From positions 744,001-808,000 of the forward strand of contig JAJNNX010000004.1 in the NCBI GenBank assembly GCA_023159155.1: 64,000 bases of DNA. Reading direction: 5' to 3'. A program made the position numbers and the translations under genes. Source of the DNA: Ustulina deusta (taxonomy: Eukaryota; Ascomycota; Sordariomycetes; Xylariales; Xylariaceae). Below the pieces are notes generated by a model that was not told the origin of the DNA, did not search any database, and saw only the letters and a list, made by a program, of their open reading frames with translations. Numbering within the stretch: the stretch's first letter is position 1; each line of letters opens with the position of its first letter. Shown in pieces: positions 11,633 to 23,491 of the stretch.

Positions 11633-14600
11633 AGGGCAAAACGTATGAGACCACGGAACATTTGGTCACTTCTGGATTGTGTTTTTAATGGAGAACCCTA
11701 AATGTTTTGCGTGCTTTGGCGAAGAAACGGATTTTGTTACGGGTGTGGTGACTTGGCGTTTGTTCATTGTTTTTAGTTTCTTCCCGGTTATTCAGCTCTC
11801 CCAGACATCTCAGCTCGTCAGATTGGAAACACCATTTGGGAGAGCCTACTACATGCAGTTGCAGCAGACACTCCACTTCTTCACCGAGGTTTGGCCGACC
11901 ACTTTTTTTGATGAACCTGAGCGTTCGAGGAGGGTGGCAGGGTATGGACGTACATGATTCTCAACCCAACTCATCCCTCGGCTCTCCGACTTCTAATGAC
12001 CCCAACATCGCAACTCCATAAACATAGCCCAGGAGGCCTTTCCGTCTACTCTGCTCGGACTAGGCCCGGAACTATCATAGACAGAATTCCATGGGGAAAG
12101 CTTTCTCTTCGCGAGAGAGCTTTTACCAAGTGAGCTGATCTAAAAAGCTGAGCTGCATATCATAGCCCGACGACGCGGCGGAGAGGGAAGAAAGGGCTTT
12201 CACCACTCAGAATTGGCAAATTTGTCTTTTACACTGCATTTGCTATTTTTTCTCAACACGACGAAGACCCATTCGAATACATGATGGGCATTAGGGCAGC
12301 GTTCTTGATACCAGATTGTTACTAGGATGGGAAGGAATACGAACGACAATCACCTTCGCCGTAGGCAAGCGGGGAGGACGAATGTGACCACAGGCTGGCG
12401 CGCCTCTTCGCTGCCAACTCCATCTCTTATGTGTCAAGAACAACAAAAACAAGGGAAAAATTTTCAAACCAGAAAAAAAAAAGTGCCCTCCATGCAGGTC
12501 TATTCGTGTTACTTTCCCTCGTGGAGAGAAACACAACAAGTCAAGATTGTACAACGAAGAAAACAAATAGCCTGCATGTTGGTGTACATCCCTACACGAG
12601 CAATCCCTTGGCATGGTTCCGCCGGCGCTAGAGCTGGCATCAACGAAATTTTTCATGACCGTCTCTTCATCTTTTCTTTCTTTCTGTCCAACTTTTTCAC
12701 GCGAGGAGGAGGATAGAAGACTGGAATGGGAGATGGGAAGTGAGAATGGAGGATGATGTGAAAAATGGATGATCTGATCTAGTCTTGTCTCGATGATTAG
12801 CTAGTATTAAGAATCCAGGGAAGAAGACGGTTTTTCTCTGCCCCTAGCGGAGGAGAACGTCGACAACCCCGGCCAGAGCCCTAGGCAGGGCGAGATAATT
12901 GAGAGATTTCGGCCACCTCACCTTAAGGATTCCTCTTGGTCTTTGCGTGATGTGATTGTTACTATTTTGTAGTCCCTTTGGCACCAATGTGCTGCTATAA
13001 GATGGTAAGTATTAGGTAATGGGTCGAAACATCATTGCCTGAGCTGAATGCTACATGTTAGGTTTGACTCGTCGAGCAGTAGGTATTCACCAACAGTGAA
13101 GAGACAGATTAGATAAACGATTACATTATGCTCTAACAATACTGTTCTACATTTGGCTCATGGTGAGAAAACCATCTACAATACCCAGCCATGATGGCAG
13201 GATTCTATGCGAATTTAGCATGTGCCAACAGCCTCTCCAAAGGTTTGATGACCTAATCAAACATTGCTCAAATGCAGCCAGGCTCATCAAGATTGACTGT
13301 AGTAGACATATACTCCCCCCCATGTACCGACATGTAACACTATACAAAGCCGTCCTTAGTTCACTGATGGCCTTCTTCTGCCAACTCATCGAAAGGGTGT
13401 ATAAGGGAGGGTAGACAACATTGATTGTAGCCTCACAGATCGGAAATCTGAGTATTGTTGACATGTCTTGATCTAAATACTAGGAGTGCGATCTTCAAGA
13501 CTGCGATTGAAATTGCTAACGCGAATGCGCGGGTAATAGGTGGGGAAGGCCGAACGGCGCAATCTATCTAGGTAGAGAACAAGGTAATCTTGACGAGCTT
13601 GTAGAGGCTTGAGTGGTTCCATCAGAGTCAGCCCGCCATTCATGCTTGCTTTGTTCTTGATTTCGCCTTGGAAGAGCGTCTAGGGTACTCGCTTAGTCTC
13701 ATGATACAGAACTGCTCGAAGCACAATCAAACTCTCAACTTGATGTACATTCATCGTATTTCGGACACCAAGATTTCTTCCTATCCACTTGATGTATCCT
13801 ATTGCGGTATTAACATAATCTCTCAAACTGATCGGTAGCCCATGGATACTCTTTTAAGTCTAGGAGAACTGTTGAATACAGGGACCGTCAAGGTTTATTT
13901 GCTTCTTAGCCTGGACAAGTTTTATAGGGCTGAGTCTCCACTGTAGGCGGATCTTGCTTGGGGTACCTTAGGTATTTCCACCCTTTATAGCTGCTTTAAT
14001 TTGCCAAGATAGTGATGTCAAACTCATAATTAGCGACAAACGTCGGGGTTATCATACTTCCAAATAACTTGACTACCAAAATCAACTGCAGGAACCATAA
14101 ACAAAGTTCTTTTTAGAATACCTACCTGCACAAGATATTTATTCGAGACCTACCCCGCATAAGACAATTGCGATGGTAAGAGGTATGCCGATTCTAAGTA
14201 CCTGAAAGGCGGTACCTAAGGTGATGCTCCTTAGGATATCATGACCTACTACCTTAGGTATGGCGAACAAGAACACACCAACAGGCTCTTAGAAGGTTTG
14301 ATTTTACAAGTATGTAGATGAACTGGGGTATGTATTCAAAACTAGTGCACATTGTTAGATGGCCACGTATTTAGTCAATAATCGATGCTTTTCCTGAGAG
14401 ATAAATATAGGTGGTCGCACATTGGGACCGCGACGAGAAGAAGGCCGATGGAGAGATGCCTACCGGTACCTACCCCTCCCCCCACACCCCGCAATGTGGG
14501 TAGCTTTCTGTCTATGTAGCTGCAAAAAAAAGGCCAAATACTTTTCGTCCGAATCAACATCGCAACCCACCCAACCAAGAGCTTCCTTCCGACTCCAGAT

Positions 14601-14653
14601 CTAATTTGTAGCCACAGCAGTCGACTGCCGCATTATCTCAGGTCTCAACAACG
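11633..14653. other. Intergenic region, BTB gene to GPN1
   Basis: Three kilobases with no gene I can support. It contains a hairpin-forming sequence at 12097-12123, A/T-rich and CT-rich tracts, and a dense group of ACCTTAGGTA/GGTACCTA motifs between 13960 and 14290. Confidence 0.5.
12097..12123. repeat. Hairpin-forming inverted repeat
   Basis: An 11-bp stem (AAAGCTTTCTC against GAGAGAGCTTT, one G-T wobble) encloses a five-base TTCGC loop. It lies 465 bp beyond the BTB stop codon, so it could be in that gene's 3' region. Confidence 0.6.
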
Positions 14654-15893
14654 ATGGCTTCTGAAGCAACCGTGTCGTCATCCGCGGCGGCGGCCCACCC
14701 GCCCGTCACTATCGTCTGCGTCGGCATGGCAGGGTCTGGCAAAACAACCTTCATGCAACGCATCAACGCACATCTGCATGCGAAAAAAGAGCCCCCTTAT
14801 GTCATCAACCTCGACCCCGCCGTATTGAATGTCCCCTTCGAAAGCAATATCGACATCCGCGATTCCGTCAACTACAAGGAGGTGATGAGGCAGTACAACC
14901 TCGGCCCCAACGGCGGCATCTTGACGTCGCTTAACCTCTTTGCCACCAAAGTGGACCAGATCCTGGGTCTCCTGGAGAAGCGCGCCGCCCCGGACCCGGA
15001 GAAGCCGGACAAGAAGCCCATTAAGCACATAATAGTCGACACGCGTAGGTCTCCCCTTCATCTGTGTCTAGGCCTTCCACGCGACTGACAGGTCCTCAGC
15101 TGGGCAGATTGAAGTCTTCGTGTGGTCCGCATCTGGACAAATTCTCCTCGAATCCCTCGCATCTTCCTTCCCTACAGTCATCGCTTATGTTATCGACACG
15201 CCTCGAACGGCTTCGACCAGTACCTTTATGAGTAACATGCTCTACGCTTGTTCAATCCTCTACAAGACTAAGCTACCCATGATCTTAGTCTTCAATAAAA
15301 CGGACGTCAAGGACGCGAGCTTCGCAAAAGAATGGATGACAGATTATGATGCATTCCAGCAGGCTTTGGCACAAGATGAGGCGGGCAACGCTTTTGGCGG
15401 CGTTGAGGGGGAAGGTGCGGGTAGTGGCTATATGGGAAGTCTTCTCAACTCCATGAGCTCGATGCTAGAGGAGTTCTATGCCCACCTCAGTGTCGTCGGG
15501 GTCTCGTCCATGACCGGACAAGGTGTCGACGAGTTTTTTGCCGCCGTCCAAGAAAAAGCAGAAGAGTTCAACAAAGATTACCTGCCGGAGTTGGAACGGA
15601 AACGAAAAGAGAGGGATGAACAGAAGCGTAAGATAAGACAGAAGGAGTTGGATAAGATGATGAAAGGCATGTCCATGGGCGAAGCCAGCGGCACACCAGC
15701 ACCCAAGACTGCCAATAACGACGATGCGGATGTCTCGAGCAATGATGAGGACGATGACGATTACGCAGACGTCGATGACGAATATGACCGCGAAGGACTA
15801 CAACAGAGGTACGCAGCAGCCATGGAGGCAAACCAGGACTCAACGATGGATGACGCCAGTTTCGCCAAGTACCTTCATTCACAACGGCAGTAG
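14654..15893 (+). CDS. GPN1: GPN-loop GTPase 1 (Npa3/XAB1)
   Basis: GPN1 (yeast Npa3) is an essential GTPase acting in assembly and nuclear import of RNA polymerase II. Exons 14654-15044 and 15100-15893 are joined across a 55-bp intron (gtaggt...ctcag) to give 394 aa. The junction restores the conserved DTPGQIE switch. Residues 24-32 are the P-loop (GMAGSGKTT), 84-86 are the diagnostic Gly-Pro-Asn insertion (YNLGPNGG), and NKTD provides guanine specificity. A long coiled, charged segment ([17 protein letters not shown]) and an acidic tail follow, typical of Npa3. It is convergent with the RPB12 gene; the stop codons are 322 bp apart. Confidence 0.95.
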
Positions 15894-16215
15894 ATGAAAT
15901 GAGATTATTTATGAAGGGGGTTTTCGGAAACAGGACATAAGGCAGGACAAGTCGTGGAGTTCTTCGGTCGCATAGATGGCGCAATGATACCAATTCTGAT
16001 TTGTTATTTTTGGGGGTTCTGGATAAATAAAATAGTCTTCAATCGCCGTGAAACTCCCAACTCCCATTACGATGCTTTCTTTCCTCCAGCGTGTGATCAT
16101 TATCAATCTGGGTTCTCCATCCGTGCCATTTCCCGCGCGGGCCATCTCCTGTAAATGCATCTTCTAGATGAAGCCTCCCGAGCCGCTCATATGCGTAAAA
16201 CAGCACGGATCTCGT
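15894..16215. other. 3' intergenic region between GPN1 and RPB12
   Basis: This short convergent spacer must hold both 3' UTRs. An aataaa-like signal (ataaataaaata) sits near 16022-16033. No gene is seen. Confidence 0.5.
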
Positions 16216-16549
16216 CTACCGCGCCTCGAACTGCACCATTCTGCTTCACCGTTAGCCCCATGAACGCGGTCTGCCTGCCTACCTGCCTGCCTGCCTGCTT
16301 GTTACATGCTCGCCGGTATCGCGTCTTCGGGCGTATTTACCTCTTGGTCCGTTCCTTGTAGAGGATGCGGCAGCCGCACTCTTTGCAACGGATGGTGTCG
16401 CTCCTCCTCAGCGCGAACTTGAAGCCGCAGTCGCCGCAGATGTAGTTCATCGTGGCGCCCTCGAGGTCGAACGTGCGGGTCAGGGTGGCCCCGCCGGCGC
16501 CCGGGGCGTTGCCCTGGCTCGTGGGGATCTGGTAGGCTTCGCGCGACAT
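16216..16549 (-). CDS. RPB12: RNA polymerases I, II and III subunit RPABC4 (Rpb12)
   Basis: RPABC4 is the small zinc-ribbon subunit shared by all three nuclear RNA polymerases. Exon 1 (16549-16341) ends in ...KERTK plus two bases. A 100-bp intron (gtaaat...cag, with a gctaac branch) is followed by a 25-nt terminal exon (16240-16216) encoding the last base of Arg and then MVQFEAR. The spliced protein is 77 aa. Without splicing it would stop at TKR and lose the conserved C-terminus. Zinc ligands are Cys38, Cys41, Cys55 and Cys58. The N-terminal 30 residues are Gly/Ala-rich and variable. The intron holds several CTGCC repeats (about 16270-16300). Confidence 0.95.
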
Positions 16550-17641
16550 GGTGCGTGGCGCGGAAGATATGTCTCTCTTGGTCGGTGGTGGGCGGACGTG
16601 TATGGATGTAGATTGATGTTTCTCGTTTGCGCTGCCGATGGATTTGGTGATACTGATGATTGGTTGTATGGAGGGGTTGGTTTCACTATTGATTGATGGT
16701 TCGTTGATTCAAAGAAAAAAAGCGGTTAGAGGTGGCATGAAATTAGGTAGGGACTTGAGCTCTCCCTTCCCGGTTCTGGACATATAGTGCACACTAACAT
16801 CGTCACCCCCAGTAGGTACCTACGTGTAGTGTCTAGGTATTGGCTGCCCTGCATACCCCTGTAGACGCCCACCAATCAGCAAGTACCCTGTATTGTAATG
16901 GGAAAGTTTACCTGGGCTGGATGTAACTTCTTGTATACACTTCACCAGACAAAAAGCAATTATTGATTCTCTAGGATTGCTTGTTTATATTGGTTTATTA
17001 TAAAATAACCATTTTATTGTGAGAGGATATCTCGATACATTGACTGAGCGGCCAAAACGCAACTGTTGGTCTATAATGCCGATTCATGAGTTAAGCTATA
17101 AACTCGGTCAGATTGTGCTCGCAGTTGAGCACAGCATGAAAGAAAGTAGCCTTCCTTGCATGTAGTTTCTTTGTCCCGCCGATTACGAATTTTTAGCTTT
17201 ACTTATTTCCATTTTCTTCTTGTCATGCTTAGTTGGTTCTTCTATCGTGGTTGAGGATGAGACATGAGTGTCTATTTTGATATTATACCTCAGGTGTTGA
17301 CTAGTAAAACACTTTCCTAACATTGATCTTCGTAAGGCATAATTAGTATTAAACCAACAGATTAACTATACTTAATGCGAGAGGCCTTGGGTTTTCAGGC
17401 TTCCGCGCTAACGCCTAAATAGAAACGTGGGGTTTCCTATTTGAATTGTAGTCAATCTCGGTACGATAGGATCATAGCGAATGAGCTGAAGATACGTTAC
17501 ACATTTCAGCTAGGTAAGTCAGCAGACGACACGGCTGCTTTCTAGCATCCTGTCCTTTCTGTCTACCATGTTTCTCTCGTTATAACCTACTCTACATCGC
17601 CGAGGTAGCCAGCCAGAATAAGCAAAAATAATCGCTTTACA
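16550..17641. other. Intergenic AT-rich region before the HET gene
   Basis: This 1.1-kb spacer is distinctly AT-rich from about 16920 to 17640. It has a TAGGTACCTA motif near 16814 and no coding segment I can support. Confidence 0.5.
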
Positions 17642-19580
17642 ATGGATCCGGTTACCAAGTTATGCAATCGCTGTGAGGAATTGGCAACATATAACGGAAT
17701 TCAGCAGCTCGATCTCGAGGATGGAGTCCTCGGGGGATTCAAACATGGTCGATTCCAAGATATCCTCGACCAAGCATCCAGTATTATGCCGTGTCCACTA
17801 TGTGTTGTGATAAGAGACTCAGCCACTGACAAAGTTGACGATCCGTCCTATCCTGTATGGTTGCGGTGGCACAGGCGAAGGTTTGAGCGCGCTGGTGAAT
17901 TTGGACACGTCACGGTCTACCTTGAAGTCAACGCACGGAGTATCACTGGGCTTGGTACTATGTGCCTCTTGGCAAGAGAAGGTGAGACGTCCCCATCCCT
18001 CGGTGTTGCAGGCCTACGTATGTCTCATGTGCAAGTGAATAGATGATCCCGCTTCATCAATAAGCCCTCTGCGTCCTTTGGGTACGGACGTCGCTAGTGA
18101 CGCCGTCTTTTCAAATATCCGCTCGTGGCTGAAGACGTGCGAAACCACACACGAAGAATGCAAGCAGCCCGGCACTTCCTCACCCCTGCCCTTGCGATTC
18201 ATAGATGTCAATCCCGGTGGCGATGTCAACAAGACAGACATGCAAGCGCGATTGGTGGCCGTGTCTCCTGACCATGGGATCCCCCCCAGGTATCTTTGCC
18301 TCAGCTACTGTTGGGGTTCTTCTCAGCGAGTAGTGGCTCTAAAAGCAAATGTAAATACTCTGCAGGAAGCTATCCCCGTAGGTGAACTCGGTCAGACAAT
18401 ACGCGATGCTCTCGAAACCACCAAACGGCTTGGATTCCGGTACCTCTGGGTTGATGCATTATGCATTGTACAGGATGATGACAAGGAAAAGTTACAAGAG
18501 ATCAAGAAAATGTCATATATCTACGAGAATGCGACAGCGGTTATCTCGGTAGGGAGTGCAGCCGCACATACCCAAGGGTTTCTACGGCCCGAACGCGAAT
18601 TCTCCTACCCGAGTTTCGATTTTCAGTTTTCCATGCCGAGCAGCGATGGGAATGGCAATGTTACTGCAAACATGACCTTCGCACCGGTATTCCTGAAATT
18701 CGAGCCGCAGCACCCCCTAGACAAACGAGCCTGGACTTTTCAAGAAACGGAATTGCCTCGCCGCAGGATCATATTCTCAAAAGTAGAGGTCCTAGTTGCT
18801 TGTAATAAATACGAGCACACGTCGTTACCGGAGAACCGTAGTCTTGTGAGCTACTCTTCTTACCGTCCTTGCTGGTTCAGGAAGAACTTACTTAGTTACC
18901 TTACACACCGGAATGAGACAGACGATCAGAATGAGTTGGCATTTCAATGGAATAATATGCTGAAGGAGTACTCGTCTCGAAGTATGACAGATCCGAACGA
19001 TCGACTCTACGCTTTTCAGGGAATCGCCGACGAGGTTGGAAAAATTTTAACCATGACGACTAGTTTCGGGGCCGTGGCGGGCATTCCGTCAACATTTTCC
19101 TGGTTTGTCCAGTCGCCGGTGCTCAAGAGATCAGCAAGAGCACCTACTTGGTCATGGGGCTCCGTAGATGGGCCCGTCGCCTTGCTTGGCGCATGGGGAT
19201 ACATATCCCAGGCGCAGATGACATTCATAGGTGATGGTGAAGACGAAGAAGAAGACCCGAGAAGGCTACAAATAAGTGGAAGCGTCATATATGGAGCTAA
19301 CTGGAAAGGCGAGCACCCCTCTGTTGATATGTCTTCCTGCTGGGGTGATACAGTCTATCCGGATTTAACGACGGGCATCCCAGCTCCAAGTGATAGGACC
19401 TACGTGCGAATACTGAGAGAGGGAAGACGCCCAGGAACTAGACGCCAGACGTTCGAAATCGTCCTCATTCTTGGCGAAGTGCTAGGACGGAAGGGTATCT
19501 ATCACAGATGTGGGATATACGTCGGTTCTGCTTTTGATTACCGCTGGGACGAAAACCCCAAGGACATAATCATCATTTAA
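17642..19580 (+). CDS. HET-domain (heterokaryon incompatibility) protein
   Basis: HET-domain proteins trigger non-self recognition and programmed cell death when incompatible fungal hyphae fuse. Exons 17642-17981 and 18043-19580 (61-bp intron, gtgaga...aatag) give 625 aa. The three HET signature blocks are present: YLCLSYCWG (about 197-205), YLWVDALCIVQDD with the following EIKKMSYIYENA (about 247-276), and KRAWTFQE. The N-terminus has two Cys-x2-Cys-like pairs (CNRC and CPLC), common in this group. The C-terminal part has the usual APTWSWGSVDGP block. No NACHT, WD or ankyrin domain is fused. It is a stand-alone HET gene next to decayed genes, consistent with an accessory region. Its partner locus cannot be inferred. 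Confidence 0.92.
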
Positions 19581-21032
19581 ATGGTGACAGGGCCCCAAGA
19601 CGTCAGTTTCATCTAGTCTAGTATATTCACCGCATACAAGTAGATAAATGCAAGTACTTACCTAAACTTGCCCCAGAGCTTCCTGGCTTCGCCCAGTCTT
19701 CGATCTACGATTCTCCTCATACAACCGTACCGCTGGTTTTCCGGTAACGCCGAGGTTTTACAGGTCTTTTAAAATAAAGTCATAAACTTAGGAAATAATG
19801 AAAATAAAACATTGACCAATTGTTAAGATTGTGATAATTCTATTAAACTAAGCTTAGTAACCTATGATTATGGGGGAAATCCGTACATTTTTCGTTATTT
19901 AAACATTAATGTCCTACACAAGTATTAGTTTGTTATTTAACAGATATATTATTTGTGATAGAGGAGGTGCCCCTATTGCGAGAACCTCGTCGAACCGCCT
20001 ACCTCGACACTCTACTGTCCAACATCGCCTCCCCAAACGCCTCTCGCTACCTCCACAACCTTATCCCGGAGTACCTCAACTAGCACTGGGGCAATGGCGT
20101 GACCGGATGGCGCAGGCAGGTGAAATGCATTGTAGAACTGATAAGCACGCCTAAGAGAACTGGCGATTATCTAGATGCTGCAAGAGATTGTAGCCTCACA
20201 GGCGTAAATTCAAGCGAGTCTGATGTTTCCCGTGGGAGAGAATGGAAAGGGGAGTCCTGGCCCTGCTGTATGTCTCAGGAGCCTGCCGCCAACGATCTAT
20301 CTAGCAAAATTAAGCTTGCAGGCATCGACTAAATGAAGAAGGGATATATGGGTGAAAACACAGTTTCAACGATATACGCAGGGAACTCCAAGGTATCAAC
20401 ATGGTACGGCAAATAGCCCAAGAAGAACGACAACGAGGGACACGAAGGGATAGGGGATAGGCTATCAAATCTATGGAACAAATGTAGATTCTTGGGTAAT
20501 TTGAGGATCACGGAGCAAGCCAGCCAAGCCGAGCTTTCCGGAGATTAGGGTATCTAGATGCAAGGAACGAGGCAAACAGCCGTCATGGAGCCAATGTTGA
20601 TATTGTCCATCAGTATTCTGAACCACGATGTTGCTGCCAGCGAAAAATTGACACTCCTTAGTACGTCGTCACCCCCTCCGATAAAAAAGGCGGCACTAAA
20701 CCCAAACGGGAATACGCTGCGAAAGTGCTAAAGCGAAGAACCTCGCTGTTTGGTTCGCGGAAGCTAGAGCTTCTATCCTCCCTTCTTCAGCGAATTATCT
20801 ACGATATCTTGTATTTCGCTCGATAGGCATCATTCGTTTGGCACAAACGCCATTTGCAAATTCCCATGCAACACTCTCTTTTATACCCATTGCATATGTA
20901 CAGCCATGATTCCCATGTACCTAATCTAACCCCTCGGATTCACATTGTTTATAGAGCTGAGATTCCGAGCAAAACGCACATATCATCATCCCCTTCTGTA
21001 GCAGTCGTTCAAGAATACCGACCAAGGCAATC
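19581..21032. other. Intergenic region with possible gene relic
   Basis: AT-rich sequence lies at 19740-19960, then GC-richer sequence with a coding-like stretch (listed at 19963-20334), then a further 700 bp with no recognised gene before the HIT protein. Confidence 0.5.
19963..20334 (+). pseudogene. Possible exon or gene relic, one in-frame stop
   Basis: An otherwise open frame reads EEVPLLREPRRTAYLDTLLS..., then HWGNGVTGWRRQVKC after a single TAG at about 20080. It closes at the TAA near 20332. Just upstream, a taacag could be a splice acceptor. Composition is protein-like but I do not recognise a family. It could be the decayed 3' exon of a gene, or chance. Confidence 0.25.
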
Positions 21033-21614
21033 ATGGCAGAGCCCCCCTTCGATCCCACGGTGCTCCCATCAGACAACTCGTGTCCGTTCTGCAGCATCGC
21101 GCAAACGTACGCGGCCTTCCCTCCTGAACACCCCCCTGCCCCCGACTCGCCTGAGCTCGACCCGTCCAAGCTTGCCCCGGCCTCCTTCGTGGTGCTGTCC
21201 ACGCCAATGCTCATGGCCTTCCTCGACATAATGCCCCTATCCCACGGACACCTGCTGCTGTGTCCGCGCTCGCATAAACCGAAACTCTCTGACGTATCGC
21301 CCGAAGAGGCTGCCCAGCTAGGCTCCTACTTGCGCATCCTCTCCAAAGCCCTCTCGCAGACGACGGGCGTCTACGACTGGAATGTCGTGCAGAACAATGG
21401 CGCTGCCGCGGCGCAGGTCGTAAATCACGTCCATTATCATCTCATACCGCGGCCCGAGATTCGCGCGAGCGGTAAATTCCGCGAGAGCTTCACCATGTTC
21501 GGCCGTGGCCAACGAGAAGACCTGGACGATGACGAGGCGATTGAGCTGGCCGCGAGGCTGAGAGCGAATATTGCAGCAGTGCTAGAAGAAGAAGCATCCA
21601 GGGGGAAATTATGA
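21033..21614 (+). CDS. HIT-family (histidine triad) nucleotide hydrolase-like protein
   Basis: A single exon encodes 193 aa starting at ggcaatcATGgca. HIT proteins bind nucleotides and cleave phosphoramidate or phosphoanhydride bonds of AMP-linked substrates. The N-terminal CPFC motif (17-20) resembles the HINT/Fhit-like zinc-type start. The central DIMPLSHGHLLLCPRSHKPKLSDV is the HIT beta-sheet core. The catalytic triad is HVHYHLIP (His132, His134, His136). The C-terminus is helical and acidic. There is a long Pro-rich insertion (30-48). The substrate cannot be deduced. It faces the convergent aldo-keto reductase gene 176 bp away. Confidence 0.92.
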   Translation: MAEPPFDPTVLPSDNSCPFCSIAQTYAAFPPEHPPAPDSPELDPSKLAPASFVVLSTPMLMAFLDIMPLSHGHLLLCPRSHKPKLSDVSPEEAAQLGSYLRILSKALSQTTGVYDWNVVQNNGAAAAQVVNHVHYHLIPRPEIRASGKFRESFTMFGRGQREDLDDDEAIELAARLRANIAAVLEEEASRGKL

Positions 21615-21790
21615 GATAGATAGAAAGATACCACACATGACGAGAACCTTTCGTGACTCTATAATGCTCACTGACGGATCCGGCTCTCGAGCTCTCGACG
21701 TCACACTACTATTAAGCTGCCATCAGCTATCCATTTATTTATTTATTTTGCCGATGGTAGCCTACGTCACACCGATTCTAGTCCGACATC

Positions 21791-22804
21791 TTACTCATCA
21801 TCGCCGAAGAAAACCTTAACAGGAAGCCAAGCGTCGCCACAGACCTTGAAGCGATCCTCAAGGTCCCACAGCTTAGCCAATTCCTCGTCCGTCAGAGCCC
21901 ATCCGTCTAGCGCGAAATTCGCCTCAATCCGCTCCTTGGTCACCGACTTGGGAATCACATCCCAGCCGTTCTGCACACCCCATTGAAGGAGGCACTGCTG
22001 CGGTGTCTTGCCCTTTTTCTCCGCGATCTCGAGCAGTGTCGGGTCCTTATAGAGAGGCGAGTTGGTGCTGCCGAGGCACGAGTAGCCCGTGCAGTGGATG
22101 TCCTTCTCCTTGCAGTAGGCCACGAGCTTTGGTGACGGGTTATTGGGGTGGAGCTCGATCTGGTTGACTGATGGTTTGATCTAACGATTGTCAGCTTCGA
22201 GGTTCTCCTCCGTCATCCACGGGGTGAGTGGTCTCATACCTGGCAAGAGGGATCGCTCAGCAGCCTCTCGAGGTTGGTGATGCCGAAATTGGATACACCG
22301 ATGTTGCGGACCTTGCCCGTGCCGAACAGCTTCTGCATCTCGCGCCAGGTATCAATGAAGTTCCAGTCGTCGTAGTGCTTCTTGAGGTCGTGGGGCCGGG
22401 TCGAGCTAGGCCAGTGCATGAGATACAGGTCCACATATTCCATGCCTAGGTTTTTCAGAGACGCGTCGATGCCCTCGGCCACTCGCTTATGCCAACGGTT
22501 GTCCAGCTTGGTGGTAATCCAGATCTTTTCGCGAGGCACCCCCGAAGCCCGCACGCCCTCGCCTACGTCGGATTCATTACCGTAGGCAAAAGCCGTGTCG
22601 ATGTAACGGTAGCCGGCGTCTAAGGCAGCCTTGACGGCTATACTCGTCTGGTTTTTGGGCGATTGCCAAGTACCCAGCCCGATGGCCGGCATCTTGTCTC
22701 CCGATGGGAGAGTATAAGTCTTGCTATCGTCGTATCTACATTAGTCCAAGTTGCCCTAGAGACTGCCGTGAAGATGCTTACCTTGTGTGTTTTGTATCCG
22801 CCAT
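21791..22804 (-). CDS. Aldo-keto reductase
   Basis: NADPH-dependent AKRs reduce aldehydes, sugars and ketones in the cytosol. My model has three exons on the minus strand (22804-22782, 22735-22240, 22180-21791), giving 302 aa in phase. The 23-nt first exon encodes MADTKHT plus two bases and joins YDDSKTYTLPSGDKMPAIGLGTW, typical of yeast Gcy1/Ypr1-like enzymes. The introns are 46 bp (with an actaat branch) and 59 bp. Catalytic residues are visible: Asp in YRYIDTA, Tyr in AFAYGNE, Lys in TTKLDN and His in LMHWP. The cofactor-binding IPKSVTKERI motif is near the C-terminus. It is probably a glycerol/aldehyde or xylose-type reductase; the substrate is not determined. Confidence 0.9.
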
Positions 22805-23491
22805 GGTATCATCAATGTTTGTTAAGACTGGAAGAAGTGGTAGATACAGCTAAAAGACATATGACACGAGAGGATAGCTCTTGTAAAAATCTAAGAGGGA
22901 GGCAGAAGGAGAGGGGGAGGAGGCTCTGTTTGTTTATGGATCAACAATCCATTCATTACTCAAATATTTCTGGAGAGTGCATTGGAAACAAATAGCTGTT
23001 TCATCAACTGCTATCCTGCAGATGCCAGATGCCCCATATGTACAAAATTGCAGCCGCTTGATATCAGGTGGAACGCCCACTCTACAGATACAGTGACATC
23101 GCCTTGTTTATACTGCATTCTCTCAATGTTATCTCTTCCACCTTACACGCCTCACGAGACAATCTACATTCACTTCATATGTCGCGATTTCTCCGTCAAA
23201 TTACACAAACAACAACAGAACTGAAAGCTATCAGGCAAACCGTGGATAAATCGAACATTGCAATCCAGAGTTTGGAGTCTCGATCGAGACCCACGATATC
23301 ATAATTAGAAACCAGTCCAGCCCCACAGAAGTTTTCCCTGAGTATAACGCGGGTGGGAAGCGCACTAGTGGTATGCACGTTGTCCGACCTTCTCGCATAA
23401 ACACGAAACAAAAGTGCTCAGGCACTAACATAACTGCTGGTCATTCCCAAATGAAGTTTCTTGACGGGGTCTCACGGAAATTCCCGCGGTA
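22805..23491. other. Intergenic region
   Basis: This 690-bp spacer lies between the AKR start and the end of the LCCL-type relic. It is AT-rich and I see no coding segment in it. Confidence 0.5.

Noticed and set aside
12291..12716. Overlapping 120-130-codon frames on both strands downstream of the BTB gene
   Set aside because: They are mirror frames in a likely 3' region, without codon bias or a family.
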